Shown piece after piece: positions 36,110 through 50,498 of a stretch of DNA of 64,000 bases; the first letter of the stretch is position 1; each line of letters starts with the position of its first letter. The stretch is from contig NZ_JABUYL010000009.1 in the NCBI RefSeq assembly GCF_014897315.1, forward strand, positions 62,001 through 126,000. Reading direction: 5' to 3'. The stretch comes from Proteus sp. FME41 (lineage in GTDB: Bacteria; Pseudomonadota; Gammaproteobacteria; Enterobacterales; Enterobacteriaceae). A model generated the notes under the pieces. The model saw nothing but the letters and a program-made list of their open reading frames with translations. It was not told the DNA's origin and did no database searches. The position numbers and the translations under genes were made by a program.

Positions 36110-36143
36110 AAGCTCTTTGTTTTTTTAATCAAAGAGCTTTTTT
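36110..36143. terminator. Bidirectional terminator between tsaD and plsY
   Basis: AAGCTCTTTG (36110-36119) pairs with CAAAGAGCTT (36130-36139); T runs lie in the loop and after the stem. Confidence 0.8.
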
Positions 36144-36169
36144 ACATTATGGTCATAAGTAAAAAGGAA

Positions 36170-36826
36170 TTAATCTTCTTTTTCTTGCTCTTTAGCTTCT
36201 TGAATAATCTCTTTTTCTGTTTTTTCGGTTTTCTTCTTTAACTTATGCCAGATCCGGCTCTCTTGACCACGCCATAAACGTTGAATATTGTCGTGATGAC
36301 GGTAAAGTACAAGACAAGATAATAATGCGACGGGATAGGTAAATTCAGGTTTAAACCACCAAACGTAAAAAGGGGCGAGCAGTGCGCTGATAATGGCGCC
36401 AAGCGATGAATAGCCACTGAGTAATACGGTGAGTAACCAGGTTCCAGCAATTAGGCCACTTAAATCCCAGCCAATAGCAGCGATAGCACCAAATGCCGTG
36501 GCAACACCTTTTCCACCTTTGAAGTGGAAGAAAACGGGATAGATATGTCCAAGACAAGCTGCGATGGCCACAATACCTAGATAAAAAGGAGGCACATTTA
36601 AATAGTAGGCTATCCAAACAGGGATCATCCCTTTTAGGACGTCACAGATAAGAACTGCCGCTGCGGCTGCTTTTCCGCCAATACGTAAGACGTTGGTCGC
36701 TCCGGGATTGCCAGAGCCAAATTTTCTTGGATCAGGTAATCTTGCCAGTCGGCAAATCAATATCGCGCTGGAGATTGAGCCGCACAAGTAGGCGAAGATG
36801 ATCATTCCAAGTGCGTTAGCACTCAT
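36170..36826 (-). CDS. plsY: Glycerol-3-phosphate acyltransferase PlsY
   Basis: 218 residues with about five membrane segments. Family motifs are [40 protein letters not shown] and the RHHDNIQRL near the end. It transfers acyl groups from acyl-phosphate to glycerol 3-phosphate. ATG at 36826 gives the MSANALGM start with GGAG upstream; open frame upstream is not used. The tail (about 25 residues rich in Lys and Glu) is longer than in E. coli. Confidence 0.96.
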   Translation of the reverse strand: MSANALGMIIFAYLCGSISSAILICRLARLPDPRKFGSGNPGATNVLRIGGKAAAAAVLICDVLKGMIPVWIAYYLNVPPFYLGIVAIAACLGHIYPVFFHFKGGKGVATAFGAIAAIGWDLSGLIAGTWLLTVLLSGYSSLGAIISALLAPFYVWWFKPEFTYPVALLSCLVLYRHHDNIQRLWRGQESRIWHKLKKKTEKTEKEIIQEAKEQEKED

Positions 36827-36930
36827 TTGCATTCTCCAATGTTTATGTAAGTTCGTTAGACATGTATGGATAATACGCATATTTCATCGGAAGTGGTATC
36901 CGATGAGCAGAAAAAATAAGAGATGACGTG

Positions 36931-37281
36931 ATGGATATCGTATTTATTGAGCAATTATCAGTAATAACCACAATCGGTGTTTATGATTGGGAAAAAACCA
37001 TAAAACAAAAATTAGTGTTCGATATCGAAATGGAATGGGATAACAAACGCGCATCCCAAACCGATGATGTTGCTCATTGTTTAGATTATGCCAGTGTCAG
37101 TAATGCAATTATTGATTATGTTGAGACGCGACGTTTTGAGTTGGTTGAACGTGTTGCAGAAGAAGTGGCACAGCTTTTAATCACTCAATTTACAGTACCT
37201 AGAGTAAAAATTAAACTCGCTAAACCGGGCGCGGTAGCACAAGCGGCGAGTGTAGGAGTGATTATTGAGCGTAAGGCTTAA
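36931..37281 (+). CDS. folB: Dihydroneopterin aldolase FolB
   Basis: 116 residues. Starts MDIVFIEQLSVITTIGVYDWE with catalytic Glu in VYDWE and Lys in IKLAKPGA. It works in folate synthesis, turning dihydroneopterin into hydroxymethyl-dihydropterin. ATG at 36931 is chosen; the GTG just before is in frame. Its stop abuts the stop of convergent cca with no space between. Confidence 0.96.
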   Translation: MDIVFIEQLSVITTIGVYDWEKTIKQKLVFDIEMEWDNKRASQTDDVAHCLDYASVSNAIIDYVETRRFELVERVAEEVAQLLITQFTVPRVKIKLAKPGAVAQAASVGVIIERKA

Positions 37282-38520
37282 TTATTCGTTATCCTGATTA
37301 AGTCGTGATTTCCATTTTATAATCGCGACTTCTCGTTGTTTTGTTAACGCTTCTCGTATTGCACTGCCTTTTAATCCACTTTCAATTATTGGCTTTATAT
37401 CCACATCACTTGCCATTGTAAAAGCGTGGCAAAAAAACGCGCGTTGTGGATAAACAAGGCTTTCTGATCCTTTGCGACCTCTGGCGTCAGCTTCACTTAC
37501 CATTGCTAATTGTTCAACGCGTTCAGGTTTTCGCCATGCATCAATGGCATCAAATAAACGAATTATTTTAGAAGGGCGCATTCTATCAATACGATGGAGG
37601 TGATCGTGAAATCTTGCCGTTAAGCGAGCCAAATCACGGATATGATTAGGGATACGATAGCGTAAGCATAGCGCTTCAACTAAAGGAACTCCCGCAGGGC
37701 CATGCCCGTGATGATGTGGCCATTTTTCAGGAGGCGTTAATCCTTTTCCAAGATCATGACACAAGGCGCTAAAACGGACAGCGATATCGTCGGTTAATTG
37801 GCTGGCGATATTGAGCACCATCATGGTATGAATGCCTGTATCAATTTCAGGGTGCCATTTTTCAGGGGCAGGTACGCCAAATAAGGCATCAATTTCAGGG
37901 AAAAGAACTTTTAATGCACCACATTGACGTAAAACGTCGAAATAGACTTGAGGCGCTGGGCTTTCAAGGGCTTTTTCGGTCTCTTTCCAAACACGTTCAG
38001 CCGTCAATGCGTTTAGCTCACCACTTTGCACCATTGCCTTCATTAACTGTTGCGTTTCTGGAGCAACACTAAAACCCAAAGGTGCAAATCGAGCCGCAAA
38101 TCGCGCAACACGTAAAACTCTTAAGGGATCTTCTGAAAAAGCATCAGAAACATGGCGAAGTAATCTTGCATTGATGTCATCTATACCATGGTAAGGATCA
38201 ACATATTTGCTATCGTCAGAATAAGCAATCGCATTAATGGTAAGATCACGACGAGCTAAATCATCTTCTAAAGTAACATCGGGTGCGGCGTAGCAGGTAA
38301 ATCCCGTGTAACCTGAGCCTGATTTTCGCTCTGTTCGTGCAAGTGCGTATTCTTCATGGGTCTCTGGATGCAAGAACACAGGAAAATCTTTGCCAACTTG
38401 TTGGTAGCCTTGCTGTAAAAGTTCCTCAGGTGTTGCGCCAACAACGACCCAATCTCTATCTTTTACGGGCATCTGTAATAATTGGTCACGTACAGCGCCA
38501 CCAACAAGGTATGTTTTCAC
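37282..38520 (-). CDS. cca: Multifunctional CCA-adding enzyme
   Basis: 412 residues. The nucleotidyltransferase head has GGAVRDQLL and [14 protein letters not shown]-terminal HD domain (ALCHDLGKG) gives phosphatase and 2',3'-cyclic phosphodiesterase activity in the E. coli homologue. It repairs and completes tRNA 3' ends. In E. coli uppP lies between cca and folB; here they meet directly. A start at 38520 follows AAGGAATCAT. Confidence 0.97.
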   Translation of the reverse strand: MKTYLVGGAVRDQLLQMPVKDRDWVVVGATPEELLQQGYQQVGKDFPVFLHPETHEEYALARTERKSGSGYTGFTCYAAPDVTLEDDLARRDLTINAIAYSDDSKYVDPYHGIDDINARLLRHVSDAFSEDPLRVLRVARFAARFAPLGFSVAPETQQLMKAMVQSGELNALTAERVWKETEKALESPAPQVYFDVLRQCGALKVLFPEIDALFGVPAPEKWHPEIDTGIHTMMVLNIASQLTDDIAVRFSALCHDLGKGLTPPEKWPHHHGHGPAGVPLVEALCLRYRIPNHIRDLARLTARFHDHLHRIDRMRPSKIIRLFDAIDAWRKPERVEQLAMVSEADARGRKGSESLVYPQRAFFCHAFTMASDVDIKPIIESGLKGSAIREALTKQREVAIIKWKSRLNQDNE

Positions 38521-38547
38521 GGGATCATGATTCCTTTAGGTTGAATA

Positions 38548-39171
38548 TTAGTTCATCCAACGATCATTACGTTTACGACGACGAGGAATGATATGCGGAA
38601 GGATCAGACCAAATACAAGGCCAGCACCTGCAACACCACCACCATACATAAACCACTGCAAGATGATATCGCGTTGTCTGTCATCTAATTGTTGATTAGC
38701 AAAGTCGAGTTTTTTCTCCGCGATAGCAAGTTTTGTTCTCATCTGCTCATTCTCTTTTTTCAAGCCATTGATGATGTCATCACTGTTTGAAACTTTATTT
38801 TGCATATCAGTAGTGCGTTGGTTCCAGCTCTGGTCAATATTTGCCAGTTTATCGCGCAGTGTTTGGATCTCTTTTTCCATCGCAGGAATACGGGTACGCA
38901 TACTTGGTTGAGTACTAAGTTGGTTTTCTGGCAACCAAACAGTACGATCTTTATCGTCTTTAATTTGGACATAACCCGTTGCTGCATTACGAGAAAGAAC
39001 AGTCACTGTTGAGCCTGAATTTAAAGAGCCTAGAATTCGATACTGATTTCCTGGTCCACTGTGTACATAAGTGGATAATTCATCGGAAACATAGCGAGTT
39101 TCATTTGCGTGTGAGCTCAGAGAAACACCTAAGCCAAGTAAGGAAATAAAAAGTAAGGGTAATTTTCGCAT
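38548..39171 (-). CDS. ygiM: SH3-domain membrane protein YgiM
   Basis: 207 residues. Signal peptide cleaved after SHA, then a bacterial SH3 domain (ETRYVSDELSTYVHSGPG motif), a coiled coil (about 90-165) and one C-terminal membrane segment (WFMYGGGVAGAGLVFGL) before a basic tail. Close to E. coli YgiM throughout. Start at 39171 is fixed by the signal peptide. Sits just upstream of cca and may share its transcript. Function unknown, probably cell envelope. Confidence 0.9.
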   Translation of the reverse strand: MRKLPLLFISLLGLGVSLSSHANETRYVSDELSTYVHSGPGNQYRILGSLNSGSTVTVLSRNAATGYVQIKDDKDRTVWLPENQLSTQPSMRTRIPAMEKEIQTLRDKLANIDQSWNQRTTDMQNKVSNSDDIINGLKKENEQMRTKLAIAEKKLDFANQQLDDRQRDIILQWFMYGGGVAGAGLVFGLILPHIIPRRRKRNDRWMN

Positions 39172-39390
39172 TATGTTTTCAACTTTTTTATCTATACAAG
39201 AGAATATTTTTACTGATACTAAAGAGTAAAGTTTGCGTAAGCAAATAGTAAACCAGAATGAGAACAGTCTTAACTGGTAGAATATAGGGATAATCTGCCT
39301 TTTATTCATTATTGTTATTAGGCTATCACTTGCTAAATAAAAATGCGTCAAATATTTTACTAATCAATTGATTTACTTAAGGGAAATAGA

Positions 39391-40314
39391 ATGAGCCAAT
39401 TAGAGATCGAACTCAAAATGAGTGCCATACCTGCCGCTATTCCTCATATTATTCAGCGCATTCTGACACTACCTCATCAGCATACCGCACCTAAAAAGCT
39501 GACTAATCTTTACTTTGAGACGGCTGATAATCAAATTCGTCGTTGGGATATGGGGCTGCGTATTCGTGGTGTTGATGACCTTTATGAGATGACAATCAAA
39601 ACAGCAGGCAAAGTAATAGCTGGCTTACATCAACGCCCAGAATATAACGTTGAATTAGCACAACCTAAATTAGATTTAGCGCGCTTTCCTACTGAAATTT
39701 GGCCTGAAAATACAGATCTGATTTTATTAGAAACTCAGCTTGATGTGCTGTTTAATACGGACTTTTATCGAGAAGTTTGGCTGGTGGATTATCAAGATAG
39801 TCAAATTGAGGTGGTATTAGATAAAGGTGCAATTCGTACTCATCAATATGAGTTACCGATTGAAGAGTTTGAATTAGAACTTAAAAAAGGGAATGTCTTT
39901 GATGTGATTGCATTAGCGTCGTATTTGGGTGAAAAAGGCGGATTACGTCTTGCTTCTCGCAGTAAAGCGGCTCGAGGTTATTATTTAGCAAAAGACAAAC
40001 CTGCTTTATCATTAAGTGTGGTTAATCTCTTACCTAGTGATACAACGGCGGAACAACTTACTAAATGGCTGAGTGCAATACAGGCACTAGAAGAAGCGAT
40101 TTTTGCTAATCCAATACCACCGACAATTACCCTGCCTGCAATATTGGCGTTATTTTCAGATTGGTGCAAAAAGCAGCCTGATTTGCCTAGCTCTATGCAA
40201 TATTCACTTAATGCAATTTCACCATTAACATTTACTACAGCAACCGACTATTATCATGTTTTATGGTTGAACTTTAAGTTATCTTCTATGGCGTGGTTGC
40301 TGTCTATTGCTTAA
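39391..40314 (+). CDS. ygiF: Inorganic triphosphatase YgiF, shortened CHAD region
   Basis: 307 residues. The CYTH domain (1-200) starts with the EIELK metal-binding motif and has IRTHQYELPIEEFELELKKG, so triphosphatase activity is likely. E. coli YgiF (433) has a full CHAD domain after this. Here only about 100 residues remain, and the frame closes cleanly before glnE. The short form looks natural rather than broken, as no remnant lies downstream. GGGAAATAG precedes the ATG. Confidence 0.88.
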   Translation: MSQLEIELKMSAIPAAIPHIIQRILTLPHQHTAPKKLTNLYFETADNQIRRWDMGLRIRGVDDLYEMTIKTAGKVIAGLHQRPEYNVELAQPKLDLARFPTEIWPENTDLILLETQLDVLFNTDFYREVWLVDYQDSQIEVVLDKGAIRTHQYELPIEEFELELKKGNVFDVIALASYLGEKGGLRLASRSKAARGYYLAKDKPALSLSVVNLLPSDTTAEQLTKWLSAIQALEEAIFANPIPPTITLPAILALFSDWCKKQPDLPSSMQYSLNAISPLTFTTATDYYHVLWLNFKLSSMAWLLSIA

Positions 40315-40340
40315 TTTCCTGACAACGTGAGAGTTTATTT

Positions 40341-43178
40341 ATGTCTGTTATCGATGTATTTCAATCATTGTGGGATAAAGCACAGTGCGGGTTCTCTTCT
40401 CAATTGACTGCGTTAGCGCCTTTTAATAAACAAGAACAGCATTTTCTTACTTTTAGCCCCTTTGCAACAGAACATTTACGGGTTAATCCTCAATGGTTGA
40501 TGGAGATCAGGCAAAATCCACCCACAAGTGTGGAATGGCAGACTTATGAGCCTCAATTAACAGCAGCATTAACTCATATCGATAACGAAGATGATGTTAT
40601 GCGAGTTTTACGTCAATTTCGTCACCAGCAATTGGTCCGTATCGCATGGCGACAATTTTTCCAGCTAAGTGATATGCCTTGTATCTTAAAGCATCTTAGT
40701 GTACTTGCAGAAACACTCATTTGTGTTGCAAGAGACACGTTGTATCAGCAGTGTTGCCAACAATGGGGAACACCTTGTGATAGCGAGGGTAAGTCTCAGC
40801 CGTTACTTATTTTAGGTATGGGTAAATTAGGCGGATTTGAGCTTAATTTTTCCTCTGATATAGATTTGATTTTTACGTATCCTGAAAATGGATTTACGCA
40901 AGGTGGGCGCCGAGAATTAGATAATGCGCAGTTTTTTACGCGTTTAGGACAAAAACTGATTAAAGCGCTCGATCAACATACGATTGATGGGTTTGTGTAT
41001 CGTGTTGATATGCGATTACGTCCTTTTGGTGAAAGTGGGCCATTGGTGATGAGTTTTGCAGCATTGGAAGATTATTACCAAGAACAAGGTCGTGATTGGG
41101 AACGTTATGCCATGATCAAAGCGCGCGTGTTAGGTGCAGAAAAAAAAGCGTATTGCCAAGTTTTACGTCAAATGCTGCGCCCTTTTGTTTATCGTCGTTA
41201 CATTGATTTTAGTGTGATCCAATCGCTAAGAAATATGAAATCGATGATAAGCCGTGAGGTACGCCGTCGAGGCATGATTGATAATATAAAATTAGGTGCA
41301 GGCGGTATTCGTGAAATCGAATTTATTACACAAGTTTTCCAGCTTATTCGTGGTGGACGAGAGCCAGATCTACAAAGTAATTCATTATTAACCGTTCTCA
41401 AGGCGATCGCGAAACTTGAACTGCTAACGGCGAAAGAAACCGCTCAACTGACGGAAAGTTATCTTTTTCTTCGTCGGTTAGAAAATCTATTGCAATCTAT
41501 TGGTGATCAACAAACACAAACCTTACCAGACAGTGAAGAAGATAAAATACGACTTACTTTTGCCATGGGGTTTGATGATTGGGCAATACTTTATCAAGAA
41601 ATTAGCCATAAAATGCAGGCCGTTTCTGTTATTTTTACGCAATTAATTGGTGAAGAAGATGAAAATGATGATGAAGAAGATATCTCTGAATTTAAACGCC
41701 TGTGGTTACTTGGGCATTTACCTGAAACGTCACCACTATTTCATGAATCGCTAACAATTGCTGCTCTTGAAGGAATACATCAAACCCTACAGATATTTCG
41801 TCAAGATATAGGTAAACGAACTATTGGGCCAAGAGGGCGTGATGTTCTAGATACTCTTATGCCTAAATTGTTGGCCAAAATTTGTCAGCAGCCTCAAGCT
41901 TTAGCCACGTTACAACGAGTGACGCCTTTATTATTGAGCATTGTTAGTCGTACAACCTATTTAGAATTGATGCAAGAATCTGATGAAGTATTAACGCATG
42001 TCATCCGATTATGTGCCGCCTCACCCATGATTGCGGAGCAATTAGCCCTTCACCCATTATTATTAGATGAATTGCTTGATCCTAATTCATTGTATCAACC
42101 CCTACCTTTAGACGCTTATCGTGATGAATTGCGCCAATATTTATTGCGTGTGCCAGAAGAGGATGAAGAGCAACGATTAGAAGCATTACGCCAGTTTAAG
42201 CAAGCTCAATTATTGCGTATTGCCGCTGAAGATATTACGGGGGTGTTGCCTGTAATGAAAGTTAGCGATCACTTAACGTATTTAGCGGAAGCCATCATTC
42301 ATGCAGTTGTCCATCAAGCTTGGTCTTATATGGTGAAACGTTATGGTGAACCTGAACATTTAGTACACCGCGATGGGCTGGGTTTTGCGGTGATTGGCTA
42401 TGGTAAATTAGGGGGATGGGAATTAGGCTATAGCTCTGATTTAGATTTAGTATTTTTATTAGATTGCCCGATAAATACCGTGACAACGGGGGCAAAACAG
42501 ATCGATGCTCGTCAGTTTTATCTGCGTCTTGCACAGCGTATTATCCATTTATTTAGTACACGAACCTCCTCTGGCGTGTTGTACGAAGTGGATGCGCGTT
42601 TACGTCCTTCTGGTGAGTCAGGGATGTTAGTCAGTACCATTCAAGCTTTTGATGAATATCAGAAAAATGAAGCATGGACATGGGAGCATCAAGCGCTGAT
42701 CCGTGCCAGAGTGATTTATGGTGATGATGAGCTACAACAGATGTTTTCACATATTCGTCATGAAACGCTGTGTCTTTCTCGTGATACGGATGTGTTACAA
42801 CATGAAGTGCGCGACATGCGTAAAAAAATGGTGCAACACCTTGCCCCCCCACAAGCCGATAAATTTGATCTAAAAACGTCGTCAGGCGGTATTACAGACA
42901 TTGAGTTTATTGCACAATATTTAGTGTTACGTTTTTCACATCAATACCCTGCGTTAACACGGTGGTCTGATAATGTGCGTATTTTTGAGTTAATGGCAAA
43001 ACATCACGTTATGGATGAAGAAGAAGCTCAGGCTTTAACGCATGCTTATGTCACATTACGCAATGAGTTACATCATCTTGCATTACAGGCGTTACCTGCC
43101 ATTGTGGATAATCATTGTTTTATTGCACTGCGAGAAAGCGTATTAAAAAGTAAGTTAAAGTGGCTTGGTGAGCAATAA
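40341..43178 (+). CDS. glnE: Glutamine synthetase adenylyltransferase/removase GlnE
   Basis: 945 residues, matching E. coli (946). Two nucleotidyltransferase domains in tandem: the N-terminal removase with [17 protein letters not shown] and the C-terminal adenylyltransferase with [20 protein letters not shown]. It adds or removes AMP on glutamine synthetase in response to PII. It follows ygiF by 26 bp and is likely in the same transcript. Confidence 0.97.
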   Translation: MSVIDVFQSLWDKAQCGFSSQLTALAPFNKQEQHFLTFSPFATEHLRVNPQWLMEIRQNPPTSVEWQTYEPQLTAALTHIDNEDDVMRVLRQFRHQQLVRIAWRQFFQLSDMPCILKHLSVLAETLICVARDTLYQQCCQQWGTPCDSEGKSQPLLILGMGKLGGFELNFSSDIDLIFTYPENGFTQGGRRELDNAQFFTRLGQKLIKALDQHTIDGFVYRVDMRLRPFGESGPLVMSFAALEDYYQEQGRDWERYAMIKARVLGAEKKAYCQVLRQMLRPFVYRRYIDFSVIQSLRNMKSMISREVRRRGMIDNIKLGAGGIREIEFITQVFQLIRGGREPDLQSNSLLTVLKAIAKLELLTAKETAQLTESYLFLRRLENLLQSIGDQQTQTLPDSEEDKIRLTFAMGFDDWAILYQEISHKMQAVSVIFTQLIGEEDENDDEEDISEFKRLWLLGHLPETSPLFHESLTIAALEGIHQTLQIFRQDIGKRTIGPRGRDVLDTLMPKLLAKICQQPQALATLQRVTPLLLSIVSRTTYLELMQESDEVLTHVIRLCAASPMIAEQLALHPLLLDELLDPNSLYQPLPLDAYRDELRQYLLRVPEEDEEQRLEALRQFKQAQLLRIAAEDITGVLPVMKVSDHLTYLAEAIIHAVVHQAWSYMVKRYGEPEHLVHRDGLGFAVIGYGKLGGWELGYSSDLDLVFLLDCPINTVTTGAKQIDARQFYLRLAQRIIHLFSTRTSSGVLYEVDARLRPSGESGMLVSTIQAFDEYQKNEAWTWEHQALIRARVIYGDDELQQMFSHIRHETLCLSRDTDVLQHEVRDMRKKMVQHLAPPQADKFDLKTSSGGITDIEFIAQYLVLRFSHQYPALTRWSDNVRIFELMAKHHVMDEEEAQALTHAYVTLRNELHHLALQALPAIVDNHCFIALRESVLKSKLKWLGEQ

Positions 43179-43277
43179 TAAAGGGTTGTTAGCACGAACT
43201 CTTATACGTGTCTCTTTTTGCATAACAAGTTATGGTATTATTTCGGCTTATTTTTGAAAATAAATGTGGAGTATGGG

Positions 43278-44702
43278 ATGAAAGTAACGCTGCCGGATTT
43301 TAATAAGGCCAATGTGTTGGTTGTCGGTGACGTCATGTTAGACCGCTATTGGTACGGCCCAACAAGTCGCATTTCACCAGAAGCCCCAGTGCCTGTGGTA
43401 AAAGTAGATACTACTGAAGAGCGCCCTGGTGGTGCGGCGAACGTTGCAATGAATATTGCCTCTTTAGGTGCTAATTCACGCTTAGTGGGATTAACAGGTA
43501 TAGATGAAGCCGCAAAAGCATTGAGTAATACATTAAATCAGGTCAATGTGCGTTGTGATTTTGTCTCTGTTGCGACACACCCAACGATTACAAAATTACG
43601 TGTTCTTTCACGTAATCAGCAATTAATCCGTCTTGATTTTGAAGAAGGATTTAGCAATGTTGATCCTCAACCTATCTATGAGCGTATTCAACAAGCGTTG
43701 CCTTCTATTGGCGCACTGATTTTATCCGATTATGCCAAAGGCGCACTTTCTCATGTTCAAGAGATGATCCAACTTGCTAAAAAAGCGGGCGTACCTGTAT
43801 TAATCGACCCTAAAGGGTGTGATTTTGAACGTTATCGTGGTGCGACGTTATTAACACCTAACATGTCTGAATTTGAACAAGTTGTTGGTGTTTGTAAAGA
43901 TGATGATGAGCTGGTGGAAAAGGGCGCTCAATTAGTTCGAGATTTAGATCTTGAAGCCTTATTGATCACACGTTCAGAGCGTGGAATGAGCCTGATCCGC
44001 GCTAATGAAGCCCCATTGCATTTACCAACACAAGCCCAAGAAGTTTATGACGTTACGGGGGCGGGTGATACAGTAATCGGTGTCTTAGCAACCTCTTTAG
44101 CCGCAGGAAAACCTTTAGGTGAAGCCTGTTTCCTTGCAAATGCAGCCGCGGGTGTTGTGGTGGGTAAATTAGGGACATCAACGGTGTCACCGATTGAACT
44201 TGAAAATGCCATTCGGGGTCGTGCCGACAACGGCTTTGGTATGATGGAAGAAGAACAATTAAAACAAGCGGTTGAATTAGCACGTCAGCGCGGTGAGCGC
44301 ATTGTGATGACGAATGGTTGTTTTGATATTCTTCATGCAGGTCACGTTAGCTATTTAGCCAATGCGCGTAAATTAGGTGATCGCTTAATTGTTGCTGTTA
44401 ATAGTGATGCATCCACTAAGCGCTTAAAAGGCGAGTCTCGTCCCGTTAATCCATTAGAGCAGCGTATGACGGTGTTAGGTGCATTAGGTGCGGTAGATTG
44501 GGTTGTTGCATTTGAAGAAGATACCCCACAACGTTTAATTGCCTCTGTATTGCCAGATATTTTAGTGAAAGGTGGCGATTATAAACCTGAAGATATTGCG
44601 GGTAGCAAAGAGGTTTGGGCGGCAGGTGGTGAAGTAAAAGTGCTAAATTTTGAAGACGGCATTTCTACAACAAATATTATTAATGCAATTAAAAAGAAAT
44701 AA
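43278..44702 (+). CDS. hldE: Bifunctional heptose kinase/adenylyltransferase HldE
   Basis: 474 residues. The N-terminal ribokinase-type domain (1-318) has [23 protein letters not shown] and [11 protein letters not shown]. The C-terminal adenylyltransferase (about 345-474) has [16 protein letters not shown]. It makes ADP-heptose for LPS core. ATG at 43278 with TGGAG upstream gives the MKVTLPDF start of the family. Terminator follows. Confidence 0.97.
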   Translation: MKVTLPDFNKANVLVVGDVMLDRYWYGPTSRISPEAPVPVVKVDTTEERPGGAANVAMNIASLGANSRLVGLTGIDEAAKALSNTLNQVNVRCDFVSVATHPTITKLRVLSRNQQLIRLDFEEGFSNVDPQPIYERIQQALPSIGALILSDYAKGALSHVQEMIQLAKKAGVPVLIDPKGCDFERYRGATLLTPNMSEFEQVVGVCKDDDELVEKGAQLVRDLDLEALLITRSERGMSLIRANEAPLHLPTQAQEVYDVTGAGDTVIGVLATSLAAGKPLGEACFLANAAAGVVVGKLGTSTVSPIELENAIRGRADNGFGMMEEEQLKQAVELARQRGERIVMTNGCFDILHAGHVSYLANARKLGDRLIVAVNSDASTKRLKGESRPVNPLEQRMTVLGALGAVDWVVAFEEDTPQRLIASVLPDILVKGGDYKPEDIAGSKEVWAAGGEVKVLNFEDGISTTNIINAIKKK

Positions 44703-44720
44703 AGGCATTAATTAAATATA

Positions 44721-44746
44721 AAAAGCACTCTTAGGAGTGCTTTTTT
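44721..44746 (+). terminator. Terminator of hldE
   Basis: AAAAGCACTC pairs with GAGTGCTTTT around TTAG, with two more T after the stem. Confidence 0.9.
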
Positions 44747-44805
44747 AATAATATGAATATATCTCATTATTAATAATAAAACTACGTACTTATTTACATT
44801 AAGTA

Positions 44806-45510
44806 TTATTGTTCTCGTTTTAAATGATACTCAACAATATAATCTTGAGTGTTTCTATACATAATTGAATAATTAATATAGTCGCCATGAGTGCTATAGG
44901 ATAGTGTGCTAAGTCTTAATATGGGAATATTATTTTCTATTTTTAATAATTGGCAGATATTGTTATCAGGCATAATGGGATGAAATGTTTCATAACTTCC
45001 TGATATTTTTATTTTGCAGACATTTTCAATAAAATCAAATTTAGAACCTTCTAAATGTGTTAAGGTTAAATTGCTAAAATATTTGACTGGCATATAACTA
45101 TCTTCAACAATAAGCGGTTTATTATCAACATAACGGATACGCCTTGAGTAAAAGACACGATCATTTGAATTAATTCGTAATTTACTGGCAATAGATAAAG
45201 GACAAGAGATAACACTAAATTCGATTACATCACTTCTTACGTTATGACCTGTATTTGCCATTAATTCGACAAAACCTTTTAAGCTAGCATTTTCATGATG
45301 AACATCTTTTTCTTTAATATAAGTGCCTGAACCTTGTTTTCGTTCTAATAATCCAGCACTGACTAATAAATCGGTTGCTTTGCGTATTGTCATTCTGGAT
45401 ACATGATGTTGCTGCGCTAATGTTTTTTCAGCGGGAAGTGAGTCACCAATTTGATATCCAGCCGAATTTATTTGAATTCTTAGACTTTTTGCAATGTCTT
45501 TATAGATCAC
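44806..45510 (-). CDS. GntR/UTRA-family regulator of the agl genes
   Basis: 234 residues. N-terminal winged helix (1-70) with KTLAQQHHVSRMTIRKATDLL and a GSGTYI wing, then a UTRA ligand domain. It is divergent from aglA, so it probably represses the alpha-glucoside genes and is released by a phosphorylated sugar. The convergent hldE terminator separates it from the housekeeping region. Confidence 0.85.
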   Translation of the reverse strand: MIYKDIAKSLRIQINSAGYQIGDSLPAEKTLAQQHHVSRMTIRKATDLLVSAGLLERKQGSGTYIKEKDVHHENASLKGFVELMANTGHNVRSDVIEFSVISCPLSIASKLRINSNDRVFYSRRIRYVDNKPLIVEDSYMPVKYFSNLTLTHLEGSKFDFIENVCKIKISGSYETFHPIMPDNNICQLLKIENNIPILRLSTLSYSTHGDYINYSIMYRNTQDYIVEYHLKREQ

Positions 45511-45607
45511 TTTTATACCTCTTTTTATTCTAAAAATCGGTTTATATAATTCAATTTATATCAATCTAATATTTTGATACATAAGATAATCATCTATATC
45601 CTAAAAA

Positions 45608-45623
45608 TGTGAACGTTATCAAA
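45608..45623. promoter_or_regulatory. Candidate CRP site upstream of aglA
   Basis: TGTGA-ACGTTA-TCAAA matches a CRP half site exactly on the left and three of five on the right. It lies in the 301-bp divergent region, about 190 bp upstream of the aglA ATG. That region is otherwise AT-rich with no feature I can name. Confidence 0.4.
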
Positions 45624-45811
45624 AAAGAGAAAATGATCTGTTTTTTAGAGAAAATTTAGATCACTTTATGTAAAAGATTAGTATGAATCAGATCACGAAT
45701 AGTAATATTAAGATGAGAGATTAAAGTGAAAAGAATCTAATCTGAATGCATAGAATAAAAATGAATCAAATAGTAAGTCATTTCAGTAGCAGTAAATTAG
45801 AGGATATTTTT

Positions 45812-48762
<2,951 letters not shown>

Positions 48763-48792
48763 CGATTAATGACTTATTCAATTTATAAAAAT

Positions 48793-48824
48793 AACCCTGT
48801 GTCTTTGTTAGATACAGGGTTTTA
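48793..48824. terminator. Terminator between aglB and ubiK
   Basis: AACCCTGT(G)TC pairs with GATACAGGGTT around an A/T-rich loop, with a T run after the stem; it can serve both convergent genes. Confidence 0.75.
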
Positions 48825-48863
48825 CTTTATAACTAAATTAAAATCAGCAATAAAGTGAATGAG

Positions 48864-49184
48864 TTAAGCTTTATTTTCAGCTTGAGTGTCTACCACAATG
48901 TCAATTTCTTCAACTTGGACAATTTCAGCTTGAGGCTTTGCCAACAGGCCAGCTTCTAGCTCATTTAAACGGTGTTCTAAGCGAGTTAGCTTTTCACGAG
49001 TGCGCAGTAAAACTTGAGTTTGCACATCAAATTCTTCGCGATTAACTAAATCCAACTTGTTTAATTGAGATTGCAGAACAGTGCGGATTTTTTTATCAAT
49101 ATCATCACCAAAATCTTTGATGCCTTGTGGCAGAACGTTTTGAATTTGGCGCGCGACTTGTTCAAGTTTTTTCGGGTCCAACAT
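48864..49184 (-). CDS. ubiK: Ubiquinone biosynthesis accessory factor UbiK
   Basis: 106 residues. N-terminal amphipathic helix ([19 protein letters not shown]) and C-terminal coiled coil ([18 protein letters not shown]), as in E. coli UbiK/YqiC. It helps the aerobic ubiquinone complex bind UbiJ and lipid. The gene is divergent from the ribB leader. The start is backed by AGGACTTCCC just before ATG. Confidence 0.93.
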   Translation of the reverse strand: MLDPKKLEQVARQIQNVLPQGIKDFGDDIDKKIRTVLQSQLNKLDLVNREEFDVQTQVLLRTREKLTRLEHRLNELEAGLLAKPQAEIVQVEEIDIVVDTQAENKA

Positions 49185-49390
49185 GGGAAGTCCTCACAAT
49201 AAAATAGAAAGCTGGGGCTAAGTGTAATATGAGGGCTGAGGGAATAAAACCAGATATCAGGATAATTGTTACTTTTTTATTATAAATCGTTAAATAACCG
49301 TATGTCATAAAGTGATTATGTGATTAAACAAGTATTGTCACGGATTGGCGATTGCCTCTTATAATTTTAAAGCGTATAGTTTCACCGTTA

Positions 49391-49545
49391 ATCTCAGGGC
49401 GGGGTGTAAGTCCCCACCGGCGGTAGATACTTGAATATTCAGGTAAAGCCCGCGAGCGCTTTGTGTTGCCATTGTAATACAAAGGTCAGCAGATCCAGTG
49501 TGATTCTGGAGCCGACAGTTAAAGTCTGGATGGGAGAGAATAAAA
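49391..49545 (+). promoter_or_regulatory. FMN riboswitch (RFN element)
   Basis: The aptamer starts ATCTCAGGGCGGGGTG and holds the conserved CCCCACCGGCGGTA and AGCCCGCGAGCG segments, the GCAGATCCAGTGTGATTCTGGAGCCGACAGTTA block in two parts, and GTCTGGATGGGAGAGAAT at the end. It controls ribB, turning translation or transcription down when FMN is plentiful. After the aptamer a CTGCTT/AAGCAG hairpin (49586-49607) and the ribosome binding site form the expression platform. Confidence 0.95.
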
Positions 49546-49669
49546 TAGCATCAGTAGGATCACTGTATCCATTCCTGTTGTTTCTGCTTTTATTTTTATT
49601 AAGCAGAGATCCACTCCTAAGACTGCCCTGGTTCTGGTAACTTTCATTAATTATTGAGGTTTTTTTACC

Positions 49670-50323
49670 ATGAATCAGACGCTACTTTCCGAATTCGGTA
49701 ATCCATTTGAGCGTGTTGAACTTGCTCTAGAAGCCCTTCGTGCCGGTAAAGGCGTGATGGTGCTCGACGACGAGAACCGTGAAAATGAAGGCGATATGAT
49801 TTTCGCAGCAGAAACAATGACGACAGAACAAATGGCGATGTCTATTCGTCATGGTAGTGGCATTGTTTGTTTATGCATAACAGAAGAACGCCGTCAGCAA
49901 CTTGATTTGCCTATGATGGTGGAAAATAACACCAGTCATTTTCACACCGCATTTACGGTAACAATTGAAGCAGCACAAGGTGTTACAACGGGTGTTTCAG
50001 CATCAGATCGTTTAACAACAGTACGTGCAGCCGCGGCAGATAATGCAAAACCGAGTGATTTAAATCGCCCTGGTCATGTTTTTCCATTACGTGGTCAACC
50101 CGGTGGTGTATTGACGCGTGGTGGACATACAGAAGCATCAATTGATTTAGCCACACTAGCCGGTTTTAAACCCGTTGCTGTGTTATGCGAACTCACGAAT
50201 GACGATGGCACAATGGCAAGAGCACCAGAAGTGATTACTTTTGCTAAAAAGCACAATATGCCGGTACTGACGATTGAAGATTTAGTGGCTTATCGCCTTC
50301 GTGAGGAGAAAAAAGCTGGCTGA
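49670..50323 (+). CDS. ribB: 3,4-dihydroxy-2-butanone 4-phosphate synthase RibB
   Basis: 217 residues. Metal-site motif [10 protein letters not shown] and the [14 protein letters not shown] block are typical. It makes the four-carbon half of the riboflavin ring from ribulose 5-phosphate. No GTP cyclohydrolase II domain follows, so it is the stand-alone form. TTGAGG lies before the ATG, and the FMN riboswitch fills the leader. Confidence 0.97.
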   Translation: MNQTLLSEFGNPFERVELALEALRAGKGVMVLDDENRENEGDMIFAAETMTTEQMAMSIRHGSGIVCLCITEERRQQLDLPMMVENNTSHFHTAFTVTIEAAQGVTTGVSASDRLTTVRAAAADNAKPSDLNRPGHVFPLRGQPGGVLTRGGHTEASIDLATLAGFKPVAVLCELTNDDGTMARAPEVITFAKKHNMPVLTIEDLVAYRLREEKKAG

Positions 50324-50365
50324 AATTAACATGTTATAAACGACACTGAACACACACACTTATTC

Positions 50366-50400
50366 AAGCCACTTAAGAAAACCTTAGGTGGCTTTTTTTT
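50366..50400 (+). terminator. Terminator of ribB
   Basis: AAGCCACTTAAG pairs with CTTAGGTGGCTT (one mismatch) around AAAAC, then eight T. Confidence 0.88.
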
Positions 50401-50498
50401 CATATTTTTTGAATAACTACTTCATACTTCTTTGACTATATTTCAAGTAAGAAGGCGCTATGCTAACGCCATAAGATCACAAGCCATAAGAGGTGATT

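Noticed and set aside
49431-49640. A 69-codon open frame upstream of ribB
   Set aside because: It overlaps the conserved FMN aptamer and expression platform; RNA structure explains the sequence.
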